From assembly GCF_001426375.1 (NCBI RefSeq), contig NZ_LMEO01000011.1, positions 34,076 to 98,075 on the forward strand: a stretch of 64,000 nt of DNA, in the 5' to 3' direction. Shown here in pieces: positions 1 through 7,741 of the stretch. Below the pieces are notes generated by a model. It saw only the letters and a program-made list of their open reading frames with translations. It was not told the origin of the DNA and made no database searches. This DNA is from Paenibacillus sp. Root444D2 (GTDB lineage: Bacteria; Bacillota; Bacilli; Paenibacillales; NBRC-103111). The number at the start of each line of letters is the position of its first letter. Position 1 is the stretch's first letter. Position numbers and translations under genes: made by a program.

Positions 1-463
1 TTTAATTACTGCTTTCAGTACTCCGTCTGCCTACAGTTTCGGGCAAGTTCTTGTGGGAACTTTCTGGATTTTGCCACTAGCCTACTTTGTGCGTCATTTA
101 CCGCTTGTCTTCCGTTCAACGTCGGCTACGCTTATGCAGATGGATCCTTCGATCGAAGAGGCAGCCCGTAATCTGGGAGCTTCGTGGTGGTACAGCTTTC
201 GTCGAATCGTCTTCCCCTTGTCGCTTAGCGGGATTCTAGCGGGAACTTTATTGGCCTTCGTAACAGGCATTGGTGAATTCGTATCATCGATTCTGTTGTT
301 TACTTCTAAAACAGCCCCGATTTCGGTGGAAATTTTCCAAAGAATGTATGCATTTGAATTCGGAACCGCTTGCGCCTATGGCGTTCTTCAGATCATCCTC
401 ATTATCATTGTTCTCTTTATTTCTAAAAAATTGACCGGAGACAAAGCGGGTACAGCTGTGTAA
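1..463 (+). CDS. ABC transporter permease, C-terminal part (gene begins before the window)
   Basis: The reading frame is open from base 2 with no start, so the gene enters from the left edge; about 153 residues are visible. Four or so hydrophobic segments flank a typical permease EAA loop (EEAARNLGASWWYSFRRIVF), the coupling site to the ATPase subunit. The loop and the C-terminal layout resemble the PotC/ThiP/FbpB group of binding-protein-dependent permeases (polyamine, thiamine, ferric iron and related importers). It lies 100 bases upstream of a same-strand deacetylase cluster, so it may import that pathway's substrate; that link is inference. The substrate cannot be read from the sequence. 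Confidence 0.85.
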   Translation, partial: LITAFSTPSAYSFGQVLVGTFWILPLAYFVRHLPLVFRSTSATLMQMDPSIEEAARNLGASWWYSFRRIVFPLSLSGILAGTLLAFVTGIGEFVSSILLFTSKTAPISVEIFQRMYAFEFGTACAYGVLQIILIIIVLFISKKLTGDKAGTAV

Positions 464-508
464 AGGATGATCATTCTGCGGGAGGGTTCAAGACCGCTGC
501 TTGATACT

Positions 509-530
509 AGCGGGAATTTGGTTTCCCGCT
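509..530 (+). other. Intergenic hairpin after ABC permease
   Basis: AGCGGGAA (509-516) pairs perfectly with TTCCCGCT (523-530). No T-run follows, so this is a weak terminator or a processing/stability hairpin between the transporter gene and the PIG-L gene, not a clear transcription stop. Confidence 0.4.
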
Positions 531-563
531 CAACTCTCAGAGGTGTTATAAGGAGGAGTAAAA

Positions 564-3089
564 GTGAAGAAAGCTACATGGAGGAAAGTGTTTACGAGTG
601 TCACTAGCGTTGCCGTATTAAGTACCTTGCTGTTTCCTAGCATGGCGCAGCCAGTCAGCGCTGACAGAGGCGTAGTTGATCTCTGGAAATCGATTAAACC
701 TCTCACGACCATCGCGAGCGCTATGAACACAGGAGCTCACCCTGACGATGAACACAGCGCTATGCTTGCCTACCTTTCATTAGGAAGAGGGGTTAATACG
801 TTAAGTGTCATTGCAAACCGTGGGGAAGGAGGCCAGAATGAGATCGGCAGTGAACTAGGTAATGCGTTAGGCATTATACGAACACGCGAACTGCAGGAAG
901 CTTCCAAAATCACGAATGTCACTTTGGGTATGTTAAGCGAGCAAATTAATGATCCTATATTTGACTTCGGTTTTTCAAAAAGCCCCGATGAAACACTGCA
1001 GAAGTGGGGAGATTCGGTGGTCTATGAAAGACTTATTCGGAAAATCCGAGAGTTGCGGCCTGACGTAGTCATTCCTTCTTTCCTCAACGAAGAATCGACA
1101 CATGGTCATCATCGGGCCATTAACGTCATAACCGTTCGTGCATTCAAGGATGCGGCTAACCCTGAGGTGTTTCCAGAACATTTGAAAAACGGCCTGCAGC
1201 CTTGGCAAATAAAGAAGCTATACCTTCCTGCCAATGATAAGGATTACAACGTGGCTGTACCTGTAGGAGATTATGACGAAATTTACGGCGCTTCTTATGT
1301 CCAATTGGGAGAAGAATCCCGTTTTATGCATAAGAGTCAAGGGATGGGAAGACATGTTGATGAAGGTCCAAGCTTCAACTATTACAAATTAAATTCATCG
1401 GTTAAATCCGAAAAAGAGAATGATTTCTTCGACGGCATTGCTTTCTCCTTTGATGATTTGGCCAAAGAGATAGAAGCGAAGGGCAAAGATAACAATGTGA
1501 TTAAAGATTTACGAGCCCTCCAAAAGGATGCGGAAGAAGTCATTAAAGCATACCCTGTTTTCTCTGACGTGGCTCGAGAGGTACAAGAAATGAAGGCGCA
1601 TGTAGAAACGGCCGTGAGCGATGTGAAGGCATCGACACTAGATGCAAGCGTCAAGACCGATTTGCTGTATCGCCTTCAAGTGAAGGATGCTCAACTGAAT
1701 AAAGCAGGTATGGAAGCATCGTCGTTGGTTGTGAAGGTAAAACCGGAAACCGGCGAAATCGTTGCAGGTCAAACGGTCAAAATGGTAGTTTCCGCTTATA
1801 ATGGCGGCAAGACCAACCTGAAGAACGTTGGGCTCGGGCTGAATGTGCCTGAGGGGTGGACGACAAAAGCAGTCGGAAACACAAAATTTGACCAACTTAG
1901 CTACAATCAGACGGTTTCTGCCACTTTTGAGGTTCAAGTCCCTAAGGATGCAGTAGAGTTCCAGGTGTATCAACCATCTGTAGTAAGTGCAGATGTGTTG
2001 TATCAGTTAAATGGTGTTTCTGGAAAAATACGTGTTACCCCATCGAATCAAGTGGCTGTGCTCCCTGCGTTCGCACTTTCATTAAGCCCTGAGGCTACGG
2101 TACTTAACACATTGAAGACCGAAGAGCCTCTTCCGGTCAAGGTTACGGTTCGCAACTACTCGCCAGGAGCTGCCAAAACGTCCATTTCCTTGAACGTCCC
2201 TAAGGATTGGAATGTAACACCTGCATCTCAAGAAATAAATTTCTCTGCAAAAGGTGAAACAAAGCCGGTTACGTTCCAAGTCAAAGCTCCGGCTGGAACA
2301 GCTGTTGGCAAATATACAGTAACAGCGGTAGCAACAAGCGGTGATGTTACCAGCAAGGAAAACGTACAAATTATCGATTATCCACATATCGGTAAAACCT
2401 ATTTGATTCAGCCAGCAGAATTAAAGATTCAGGCCTTTGATTTGAAGGTGCCTACAGGTCTGAAAGTGGGATATGTATCCAGTGGATTCGACAATATTGA
2501 TCAGTACTTAACCCAATTTGGCGTGAACGTAACGAAACTCGACGAGAAAGCGATCCAATCCGCTGACTTATCTCAATATGACACGATTGTATTGGGCATT
2601 CGGGCATATGGTTTCCGTCCAGAACTGCTTTCGAGCAATCAAAGACTTCTCTCTTATGTGGAAAACGGCGGTAATCTGGTCGTTCAATATCATAAGCCGG
2701 AAGATAAATGGAAACCTGAGCTTGCTCCTTATCCGATAAAAATTGGTGAACCGTTAATTCAATGGCGTGTCACGGATGAGAATTCCAAAGTAACGATGCT
2801 AGCACCTGATCATCCGATCTTTACAACTCCTAATAAAATTACAGATGCAGATTGGAACAATTGGATTCAAGATCGCTCGGCTTACAACCCGGCTGAGTGG
2901 GGCAAAGAGTACACGCAGCTGATATCTAACGGCGATGCAGGGGAGAAGGAATTTACCGGAACGTTCTTAAGCGCTAAATACGGTAAGGGAACCTACACCT
3001 ACAGTTCACTTGTATGGTATCGTGAAATTCCGAACCTGGTCCCTGGTTCTATTCGCCTCTTCGTGAACATGATCAGCTTAAAGCAATAG
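564..3089 (+). CDS. Secreted PIG-L family deacetylase with NEW3-like and ThuA-like domains
   Basis: 841 residues. A GTG start follows AGGAGG (551-556) at a 7-base gap. A Sec signal peptide (about residues 1-33, ending near QPVSA) predicts export. The PIG-L/LmbE metal motif AHPDDEH sits at residues 58-64, and a second histidine group THGHH at 179-183; the family removes N-acetyl groups from GlcNAc-type sugars using zinc. Around residues 385-620 there are two beta-sandwich repeats of the NEW3/NPCBM-associated type (VPEGWTT..., VPKDWNV...). The last about 200 residues (QYDTIVLGIRAY, LLSYVENGGNLVVQYH) look like a ThuA/glutamine-amidotransferase-like fold. It heads a same-strand set of genes for handling an amino-sugar conjugate. 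The substrate is unknown; a secreted deacetylase of this size is unusual compared with the roughly 230-residue cytosolic forms. Confidence 0.88.
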   Translation: MKKATWRKVFTSVTSVAVLSTLLFPSMAQPVSADRGVVDLWKSIKPLTTIASAMNTGAHPDDEHSAMLAYLSLGRGVNTLSVIANRGEGGQNEIGSELGNALGIIRTRELQEASKITNVTLGMLSEQINDPIFDFGFSKSPDETLQKWGDSVVYERLIRKIRELRPDVVIPSFLNEESTHGHHRAINVITVRAFKDAANPEVFPEHLKNGLQPWQIKKLYLPANDKDYNVAVPVGDYDEIYGASYVQLGEESRFMHKSQGMGRHVDEGPSFNYYKLNSSVKSEKENDFFDGIAFSFDDLAKEIEAKGKDNNVIKDLRALQKDAEEVIKAYPVFSDVAREVQEMKAHVETAVSDVKASTLDASVKTDLLYRLQVKDAQLNKAGMEASSLVVKVKPETGEIVAGQTVKMVVSAYNGGKTNLKNVGLGLNVPEGWTTKAVGNTKFDQLSYNQTVSATFEVQVPKDAVEFQVYQPSVVSADVLYQLNGVSGKIRVTPSNQVAVLPAFALSLSPEATVLNTLKTEEPLPVKVTVRNYSPGAAKTSISLNVPKDWNVTPASQEINFSAKGETKPVTFQVKAPAGTAVGKYTVTAVATSGDVTSKENVQIIDYPHIGKTYLIQPAELKIQAFDLKVPTGLKVGYVSSGFDNIDQYLTQFGVNVTKLDEKAIQSADLSQYDTIVLGIRAYGFRPELLSSNQRLLSYVENGGNLVVQYHKPEDKWKPELAPYPIKIGEPLIQWRVTDENSKVTMLAPDHPIFTTPNKITDADWNNWIQDRSAYNPAEWGKEYTQLISNGDAGEKEFTGTFLSAKYGKGTYTYSSLVWYREIPNLVPGSIRLFVNMISLKQ

Positions 3090-3102
3090 GAATAACTACA
3101 AA

Positions 3103-3124
3103 GGGAGGCCTGAACCGGCCTCCC
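3103..3124 (+). other. Intercistronic hairpin
   Basis: GGGAGGCC (3103-3110) and GGCCTCCC (3117-3124) form a perfect 8-bp GC-rich stem with a 6-base loop. It is followed by GATTTA rather than a T-run. It probably causes partial termination or mRNA processing between the secreted deacetylase and the downstream genes. Confidence 0.45.
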
Positions 3125-3151
3125 GATTTATCAAACGGGGGAATCAAGCCC

Positions 3152-3913
3152 ATGGATATTAGGGAAGTACACGGTCGTGATCTACAGACTGTATTAGAAG
3201 AAGTCCGATTTGCAGTGGTACCGCTCGGATCCATCGAATATCACGGACCGCATTCACCTCTCGGAACGGATGTCATTCTAGCGAATGGTTTTGCAGAGCG
3301 TCTCCATCCTGCTTTGAAGCCGCTTATTTATCCCATTGTTCCTTACACGGCTTGTCCTGGAAAGACCCGTCATTATCCAGGAACAATCTCCGTGAGTCCG
3401 TCTGTCATCACCGATTACTTATATGAAATTGTTGACGGGATCTGTCAGATGGGTATCCGAAATGTACTGCTGTTAAACGCACATGATGGGAATATGGGTG
3501 TTTCCAGAACAGTAGCTGAAGCCATTACAGCAACCTATAAAGACGCTAGTGTTCTATTAGTAAACTGGTGGCAAATGGTATCAACGCAAAGTGCCGAAGA
3601 AGTTGGAATCTTTACAGGGACTACTGGTAGAGGGCATGGAGGCCCCTATGAAATGTCGGTTGTCAAAGCATTTCGACCTGATTTGGTTCACGTAAGTGAC
3701 AGTGACCTAGACCTAACAGCAAATCATTCACTTTCGAAACTGCCTTATGTATTAGTGGAAGGCAGTCCAGCAGGTTGGGATGGCTACACGGGGCATGTTG
3801 GGCAGACATCATTAGAAGCAGGGGAATGGATTATTGCAGAAGCAGTTACTAACTTACATCAATTACTTGAAAGCTGGTTACAGAAACCAGTAATGAAAGA
3901 CGGAGGTGAATAA
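3152..3913 (+). CDS. Creatininase family amidohydrolase
   Basis: 253 residues, the usual length for the creatininase/MftE family of metal-dependent amidohydrolases. Family blocks are visible in order: GSIEYHGPHSPLGTD near residues 26-40 (normally GSxEQHGPHLPLGTD), NAHDGN near 109-114 (normally NGHGGN) and GHGGPYEMS near 160-168 (normally HAGxxETS). The acidic and histidine ligand positions are kept, but the second block is altered, which points away from true creatininase. Members cleave cyclic amides or peptide bonds (MftE is a peptidase), so the role here is probably amide hydrolysis. The stop lies 4 bases before the next ATG, so translation is probably coupled. The ribosome site is weak (GGGGG about 11 bases before the ATG). 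Confidence 0.85.
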   Translation: MDIREVHGRDLQTVLEEVRFAVVPLGSIEYHGPHSPLGTDVILANGFAERLHPALKPLIYPIVPYTACPGKTRHYPGTISVSPSVITDYLYEIVDGICQMGIRNVLLLNAHDGNMGVSRTVAEAITATYKDASVLLVNWWQMVSTQSAEEVGIFTGTTGRGHGGPYEMSVVKAFRPDLVHVSDSDLDLTANHSLSKLPYVLVEGSPAGWDGYTGHVGQTSLEAGEWIIAEAVTNLHQLLESWLQKPVMKDGGE

Positions 3914-3917
3914 TTGA

Positions 3918-5426
3918 ATGGGAAATCGTGAGTCGATTATGGAAGTTGAAGGTAAAGCATTTCCTGGTAAAACATATACTGAGGCTGTTCTAGAACCTGC
4001 TTACAATGAAGCCAAACAGCATCTATTGGATGCCATGATGGCCATTAATAAAGCTCATTTGATTATGTTGAAGGAGCAGCAGTTGATTTCACAAGATGAG
4101 GCAAACCAGATTGCGAATGCTATTGTACATCTTGACCTTGATCTTTTACGCCAATCTAATTATTCGGGTGAGTTTGAGGATTTATTCTTTCAGGTGGAAA
4201 GCCAGCTGCAGCAGCACGCAGGCGATGTTGCGGGAAATTTGCATCTAGCGAAGAGCCGTAACGATATGGGTGTTACGATTTACCGTATGGTACTTAGGGA
4301 GAAGCTTCTGGTCACAATGCAATCCGGTTTAAAGTTACGTAAGCAGCTTCTGCAATTCGCAGAGGAGCATATTCATACGCTGATGATTGGCTATACACAT
4401 ACCCAGCAGGCGCAGCCAACGACCATGGCTCACTACATCATGGCTGTTGTTGACTCGCTTACGAGAGACATCCGCCGGATGACAGCCGCTTACAAAAATT
4501 GTAACCGCAGTAGTATGGGAGCAGCTGCGCTTACAACGTCGGGTTTTCCTATTGATCGGAAACGAGTGAAAGAGCTTCTAGCCTTCGACGAGCTTGTAGA
4601 GAATTCCTATGATGCGATTGGCGGAGCGGATTATTTGGGAGAGGTTGCAACTTCTATTAAACTTGCAGCCATCAACCTGGGGCGAGTCGTTCAGGATTTA
4701 TTGCTCTGGTGTACGCAAGAGTTCGCCGTTATCAAGGTAGCCAGTCCTTATGTTCAGATCAGTTCCATCATGCCGCAAAAGCGAAATCCTGTATCTCTAG
4801 AACATATGCGCGCCCTTCTTTCCAGCTGCGTTGGCAATGCGGATTCCGTGCTTGCGATGATGCATAATACGCCTTTCGGCGATATTGTTGATACCGAAGA
4901 CGACATGCAGCCTTACGCGTGGAAATCTCTTGAACTCATGGACAAGATCTATCGACTTCTAGCCGTCGTAGTGGGGACGATGGATGTTAATAAAGAGGTG
5001 CTTCGTAAACGCACAGAAGGCAGCTTCGCTACCGTTACCGAACTGGCGGATACCTTGGTTAGAACGGACAAACTCTCCTTCCGAACTTCCCACCATATCG
5101 TAAGTTCAGTCGTAAAGAGAGCGATGTCGGAAGGATTAGCAGCGAACGAAGTTACATGGGAACTTGTCAATGAAGAAGCTAAGGAGATCATCGGTCGTAA
5201 TTTGATAATGGATAGAGTCACATTGGCACAAGCCTTAGACCCTGAGAACTTTATTCAAATACGCTCCTTGCCAGGAGGACCAAGCCCCCAAGAGATGATA
5301 AGAATGATTCAGATACGTTGTAAGGATCAACTAGCTCTGGATCAATGGTTAACGGAGTCGGATCATAAAAGCCGTACTGCTCTGCAGGTTTTGGATGAAG
5401 TCATGAGGGAGTGGGGGAACCCATAA
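3918..5426 (+). CDS. Argininosuccinate lyase-like protein (fumarase/aspartase superfamily)
   Basis: 502 residues. GGAGGTGA ends 8 bases before the ATG. The superfamily signature SSIMPQKRNP is at about residues 282-291. Two other argininosuccinate-lyase blocks are recognisable but changed: HLAKSRNDM near residue 107 (normally HTARSRNDQ) and GYTHTQQAQPTT (normally GYTHLQRAQP). These enzymes eliminate a nitrogen or oxygen leaving group from a succinyl unit, releasing fumarate. No argG or other arginine gene is nearby; the neighbours are PIG-L, creatininase and a sugar kinase, so a catabolic lyase with another substrate is more likely than arginine synthesis. The substrate is inference. The stop overlaps the next start (TAATG). 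Confidence 0.8.
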   Translation: MGNRESIMEVEGKAFPGKTYTEAVLEPAYNEAKQHLLDAMMAINKAHLIMLKEQQLISQDEANQIANAIVHLDLDLLRQSNYSGEFEDLFFQVESQLQQHAGDVAGNLHLAKSRNDMGVTIYRMVLREKLLVTMQSGLKLRKQLLQFAEEHIHTLMIGYTHTQQAQPTTMAHYIMAVVDSLTRDIRRMTAAYKNCNRSSMGAAALTTSGFPIDRKRVKELLAFDELVENSYDAIGGADYLGEVATSIKLAAINLGRVVQDLLLWCTQEFAVIKVASPYVQISSIMPQKRNPVSLEHMRALLSSCVGNADSVLAMMHNTPFGDIVDTEDDMQPYAWKSLELMDKIYRLLAVVVGTMDVNKEVLRKRTEGSFATVTELADTLVRTDKLSFRTSHHIVSSVVKRAMSEGLAANEVTWELVNEEAKEIIGRNLIMDRVTLAQALDPENFIQIRSLPGGPSPQEMIRMIQIRCKDQLALDQWLTESDHKSRTALQVLDEVMREWGNP

Positions 5427-6412
5427 TGTCAGCAAAAAAGATTCCATTTCTTGCTGTGGACGGCGGAGGAACCAAAAGCCTGTGCTACTTCTTCGATGAG
5501 CATGGTCAGATTCGAGGTCAAGGTAGATCAGGATCTTGCAATTATCAGGGGGTCGGTAAAGAAGCAGCTGTGAGGGAGCTTATCCATGCGATTCGAAATG
5601 CTTTGGAGGACGGTAAATTAGTAGGGAATGGGGAGGTTGGCGAAACAGAATTAGAAACGGATTGTGCGGCATTGGGGATCGCTGGTTTGGATACCGAATA
5701 TGATCGCAGGATCATCCTGGCGTTAGTTGAAGAGGCGCTGCAGCATTTACGTATATATGCCAAACGTTTAATTATTGAAAATGACGGCTTCGCAGCATTA
5801 CTGGGGGCAACGAATGGTCAACCAGGCATTCTTATGATTGCTGGAACAGGATCCATCGTTTATGGCGTTAATGATCAGGGCGTTGTTGCCAGAGCAGGAG
5901 GGTGGGGACATCGAGTTGGAGATGAGGGAAGCGGGTATTGGATCGGTAAACAAGCGATCATTCACATTTTAAAAACATGGGATGGACGGACGGCCCCCAA
6001 CAAGCTGGCTGATCATATTCTTCCTTACTTGGATCTAAAAAATCCCGAGGATTTGTTTAATTGGACATACAACTCGAACTATTCTGTGGAAAAAGTAGCT
6101 GAATTGTCCAGTCTCGTCTCCCAAGCGCATACGCAGGGCGATCAAGTGGCTAAGTCCATTATGATTCAAGCAGCCGAACAGTTATTTACTTGTGCTAAGG
6201 CCGTCATTGAGCGAATAAATTTATATAGACAACCTTTTCAAATTATTTTGCAAGGCGGCGTACTACAAAACAATGCGTTTGTAAGGGAATATATAACGAG
6301 CCAATTCAACACCTTTGCGCCATCTGGACAAATCGAAAACAAGAATAAGGAGCCTATATTTGGAATGATGGCTTTGGCTCTAGATCACTATCAGAAATTT
6401 CATGATGGATGA
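5426..6412 (+). CDS. BadF/BadG/BcrA/BcrD-type ATPase, N-acetylglucosamine kinase-like
   Basis: 328 residues from the ATG at 5426, which overlaps the previous stop as TAATG and follows a GAGGGAGTGGGGG-like ribosome site. An open GTG at 5411 would add five residues but lies inside the upstream gene. ASKHA-fold nucleotide motifs are clear: DGGGTKSLCYF near the N-terminus (phosphate 1), AGTGSIVYG in the middle (phosphate 2) followed by GGWGHRVGDEGSG, and LQGGVLQN near the C-terminus. This is the layout of eukaryotic-type GlcNAc kinase and bacterial BadF-family sugar kinases; benzoyl-CoA reductase activators have other neighbours. Its place in the operon suggests that it phosphorylates an amino sugar freed by the other enzymes. 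Confidence 0.85.
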   Translation: MSAKKIPFLAVDGGGTKSLCYFFDEHGQIRGQGRSGSCNYQGVGKEAAVRELIHAIRNALEDGKLVGNGEVGETELETDCAALGIAGLDTEYDRRIILALVEEALQHLRIYAKRLIIENDGFAALLGATNGQPGILMIAGTGSIVYGVNDQGVVARAGGWGHRVGDEGSGYWIGKQAIIHILKTWDGRTAPNKLADHILPYLDLKNPEDLFNWTYNSNYSVEKVAELSSLVSQAHTQGDQVAKSIMIQAAEQLFTCAKAVIERINLYRQPFQIILQGGVLQNNAFVREYITSQFNTFAPSGQIENKNKEPIFGMMALALDHYQKFHDG

Positions 6413-6433
6413 TTAGTCTAGTGGAGGGATCCT

Positions 6434-7177
6434 ATGAAAAAAAGGCTGTTGTTCGTTTTTGCCCATCCTGATGATGAGTCATTCGCTTGCGCCGGCACCA
6501 TGGCAAAATATAGGGAAGCCGGTCACGACGTCCATTTGATTTGCGCAACCTCTGGTTGCGGGGGGAAGTCTGGCGAGTATTCAGTAACCTGCAAGAAGGA
6601 ACTCGCCACACTCCGGGAGCTGGAATTGTCACAGGCTTGCTACGTCATAGGCGTAACTAACTTGTATTTGCTTCATTACGCGGATGGCAGCTTGATTAAC
6701 CAGGATATCAACGAAATAGCCGCAAAAATCGAATCCCATATTGTACAGCTGCTACCGCAAGTCATCGTAACGTTTCCTCCAAACGGAGTGACTGGACATC
6801 GAGATCATATAGCCATATCCCGAGCTACAGAACAAGCGGTTCTTCAATCTGAGGAGAAATTGATGCCATCTCAGTATTGCACCTTGTTTTTCGCATCGAT
6901 TCCTCACTACTATGATTATTGCGCAGATTCAGCACCAACCGGTGCAGTCCCCATAACTGGAAAAGTAAACATAGTGAATCAACGTGAAACAAAAGGGCGT
7001 GCGCTACACGCACATCGAAGTCAAATCTATTCGGTAAACCGAGCCTATCCAGGTGTCATGCAAGGAGACTATGGGGTTATCGGACAATATGAGTACTACA
7101 CGAAGGTGCGGGCTGATGGACTGTTTGAAGACATTCAGGAAAGCACGGAAGGAATTCCAGAGATAGAGCTTTGTTAA
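6434..7177 (+). CDS. Cytosolic PIG-L (LmbE) family deacetylase
   Basis: 247 residues, the typical LmbE size, with no signal peptide. The zinc motif AHPDDESF is at residues 10-17, and the distal histidine block GVTGHRDHIAI is near residues 118-128. LmbE enzymes remove acetyl groups from GlcNAc conjugates such as GlcNAc-malate, GlcNAc-inositol or diacetylchitobiose. A GTGGAGGG ribosome site precedes the ATG. It begins 21 bases after the kinase gene and appears to be the last gene of the cluster, since a terminator-like hairpin follows. Having both a secreted and a cytosolic PIG-L in one operon suggests deacetylation on both sides of the membrane, or of two intermediates. Confidence 0.9.
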   Translation: MKKRLLFVFAHPDDESFACAGTMAKYREAGHDVHLICATSGCGGKSGEYSVTCKKELATLRELELSQACYVIGVTNLYLLHYADGSLINQDINEIAAKIESHIVQLLPQVIVTFPPNGVTGHRDHIAISRATEQAVLQSEEKLMPSQYCTLFFASIPHYYDYCADSAPTGAVPITGKVNIVNQRETKGRALHAHRSQIYSVNRAYPGVMQGDYGVIGQYEYYTKVRADGLFEDIQESTEGIPEIELC

Positions 7178-7224
7178 CGAATGAGCAGATGATACTAAAA
7201 TTGAAGTTAAACAATGGAGACCCT

Positions 7225-7268
7225 AAACCCGGTGAATAATCCTACATGGATTGTATATCGGTTTTTTT
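7225..7268 (+). terminator. Probable terminator after PIG-L cluster
   Basis: AAACC (7225-7229) and GGTTT (7260-7264) flank an inner stem AATCC/GGATT with a TACAT loop, and a T-run (7262-7268) follows. It closes the 564-7177 gene cluster just before the thuA promoter. Confidence 0.55.
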
Positions 7269-7273
7269 GTGTT

Positions 7274-7338
7274 CCTGTATAAGTGACAAATCATAGTTTA
7301 TTCGAGGCATATAAAATTCGCGAGCTCTTACGTACAAT
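7274..7338 (+). promoter_or_regulatory. Activator-type promoter of thuA operon (copy 1 of a shared element)
   Basis: A 43-base block (7274-7316) matches 32 of 43 positions of the block at 8896-8938. The constant parts are CCTGTAT.AGTGACAAAT, TTTATT.GAG and CAT.TA. In both copies a -10-like hexamer follows at the same distance (TACAAT at 7333-7338 here), with no good -35. That is the layout of a promoter whose -35 region is replaced by an activator site. The AraC-family protein encoded at 10146-11003 is the obvious candidate (inference). Confidence 0.65.
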
Positions 7339-7414
7339 AAATGTAAGGGCTTTATTCATTTATGTAAATTTGGAAGGTGTCTATAGTACAGCTAATCTAA
7401 AGGAGGATAACGCA

Positions 7415-7741
7415 GTGAATATCGTTGGTTGGAATGAGTATCGACATGAGAAATCAAATGAAGCTGTGGCTGCCATTTACCCTGAAGGCATTCATTCTGT
7501 GATTGCACAAGGTTTGCAACAAGAAGGTGTGAATGTAAAGACGGCCACACTAGATGAGGTCGAACACGGGCTTACGGATAAAGTTCTTAGTGAGACGGAC
7601 GTATTGGTTTGGTGGGGACATAAGGCGCATGATCATCATCCACAAATCAAGAAGGTCATTGCGAATGCCGCACGGTGGGCTGCTCCAATGGATGGACCTC
7701 AACTGCAATTCGGCAAATCTGAACCTTTGGAGAAGCTCTAA
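7415..7741 (+). pseudogene. ThuA-like protein with large internal in-frame deletion
   Basis: The GTG at 7415 follows AAGGAGG (7400-7406) and gives 108 residues, against about 240 for ThuA (trehalose utilisation protein family, a glutamine-amidotransferase-like fold). Residues 1-73 match the ThuA N-terminal half ([43 protein letters not shown]). From [18 protein letters not shown] on, the sequence is the family's extreme C-terminal helix. The middle of the domain is missing with the frame kept; the junction lies at about 7628-7639 in a CAT-GAT-CAT-CAT run. The product probably cannot fold as ThuA. It still has good translation signals and overlaps the next start (TAATG), so it may persist for coupling. 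Confidence 0.75.
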
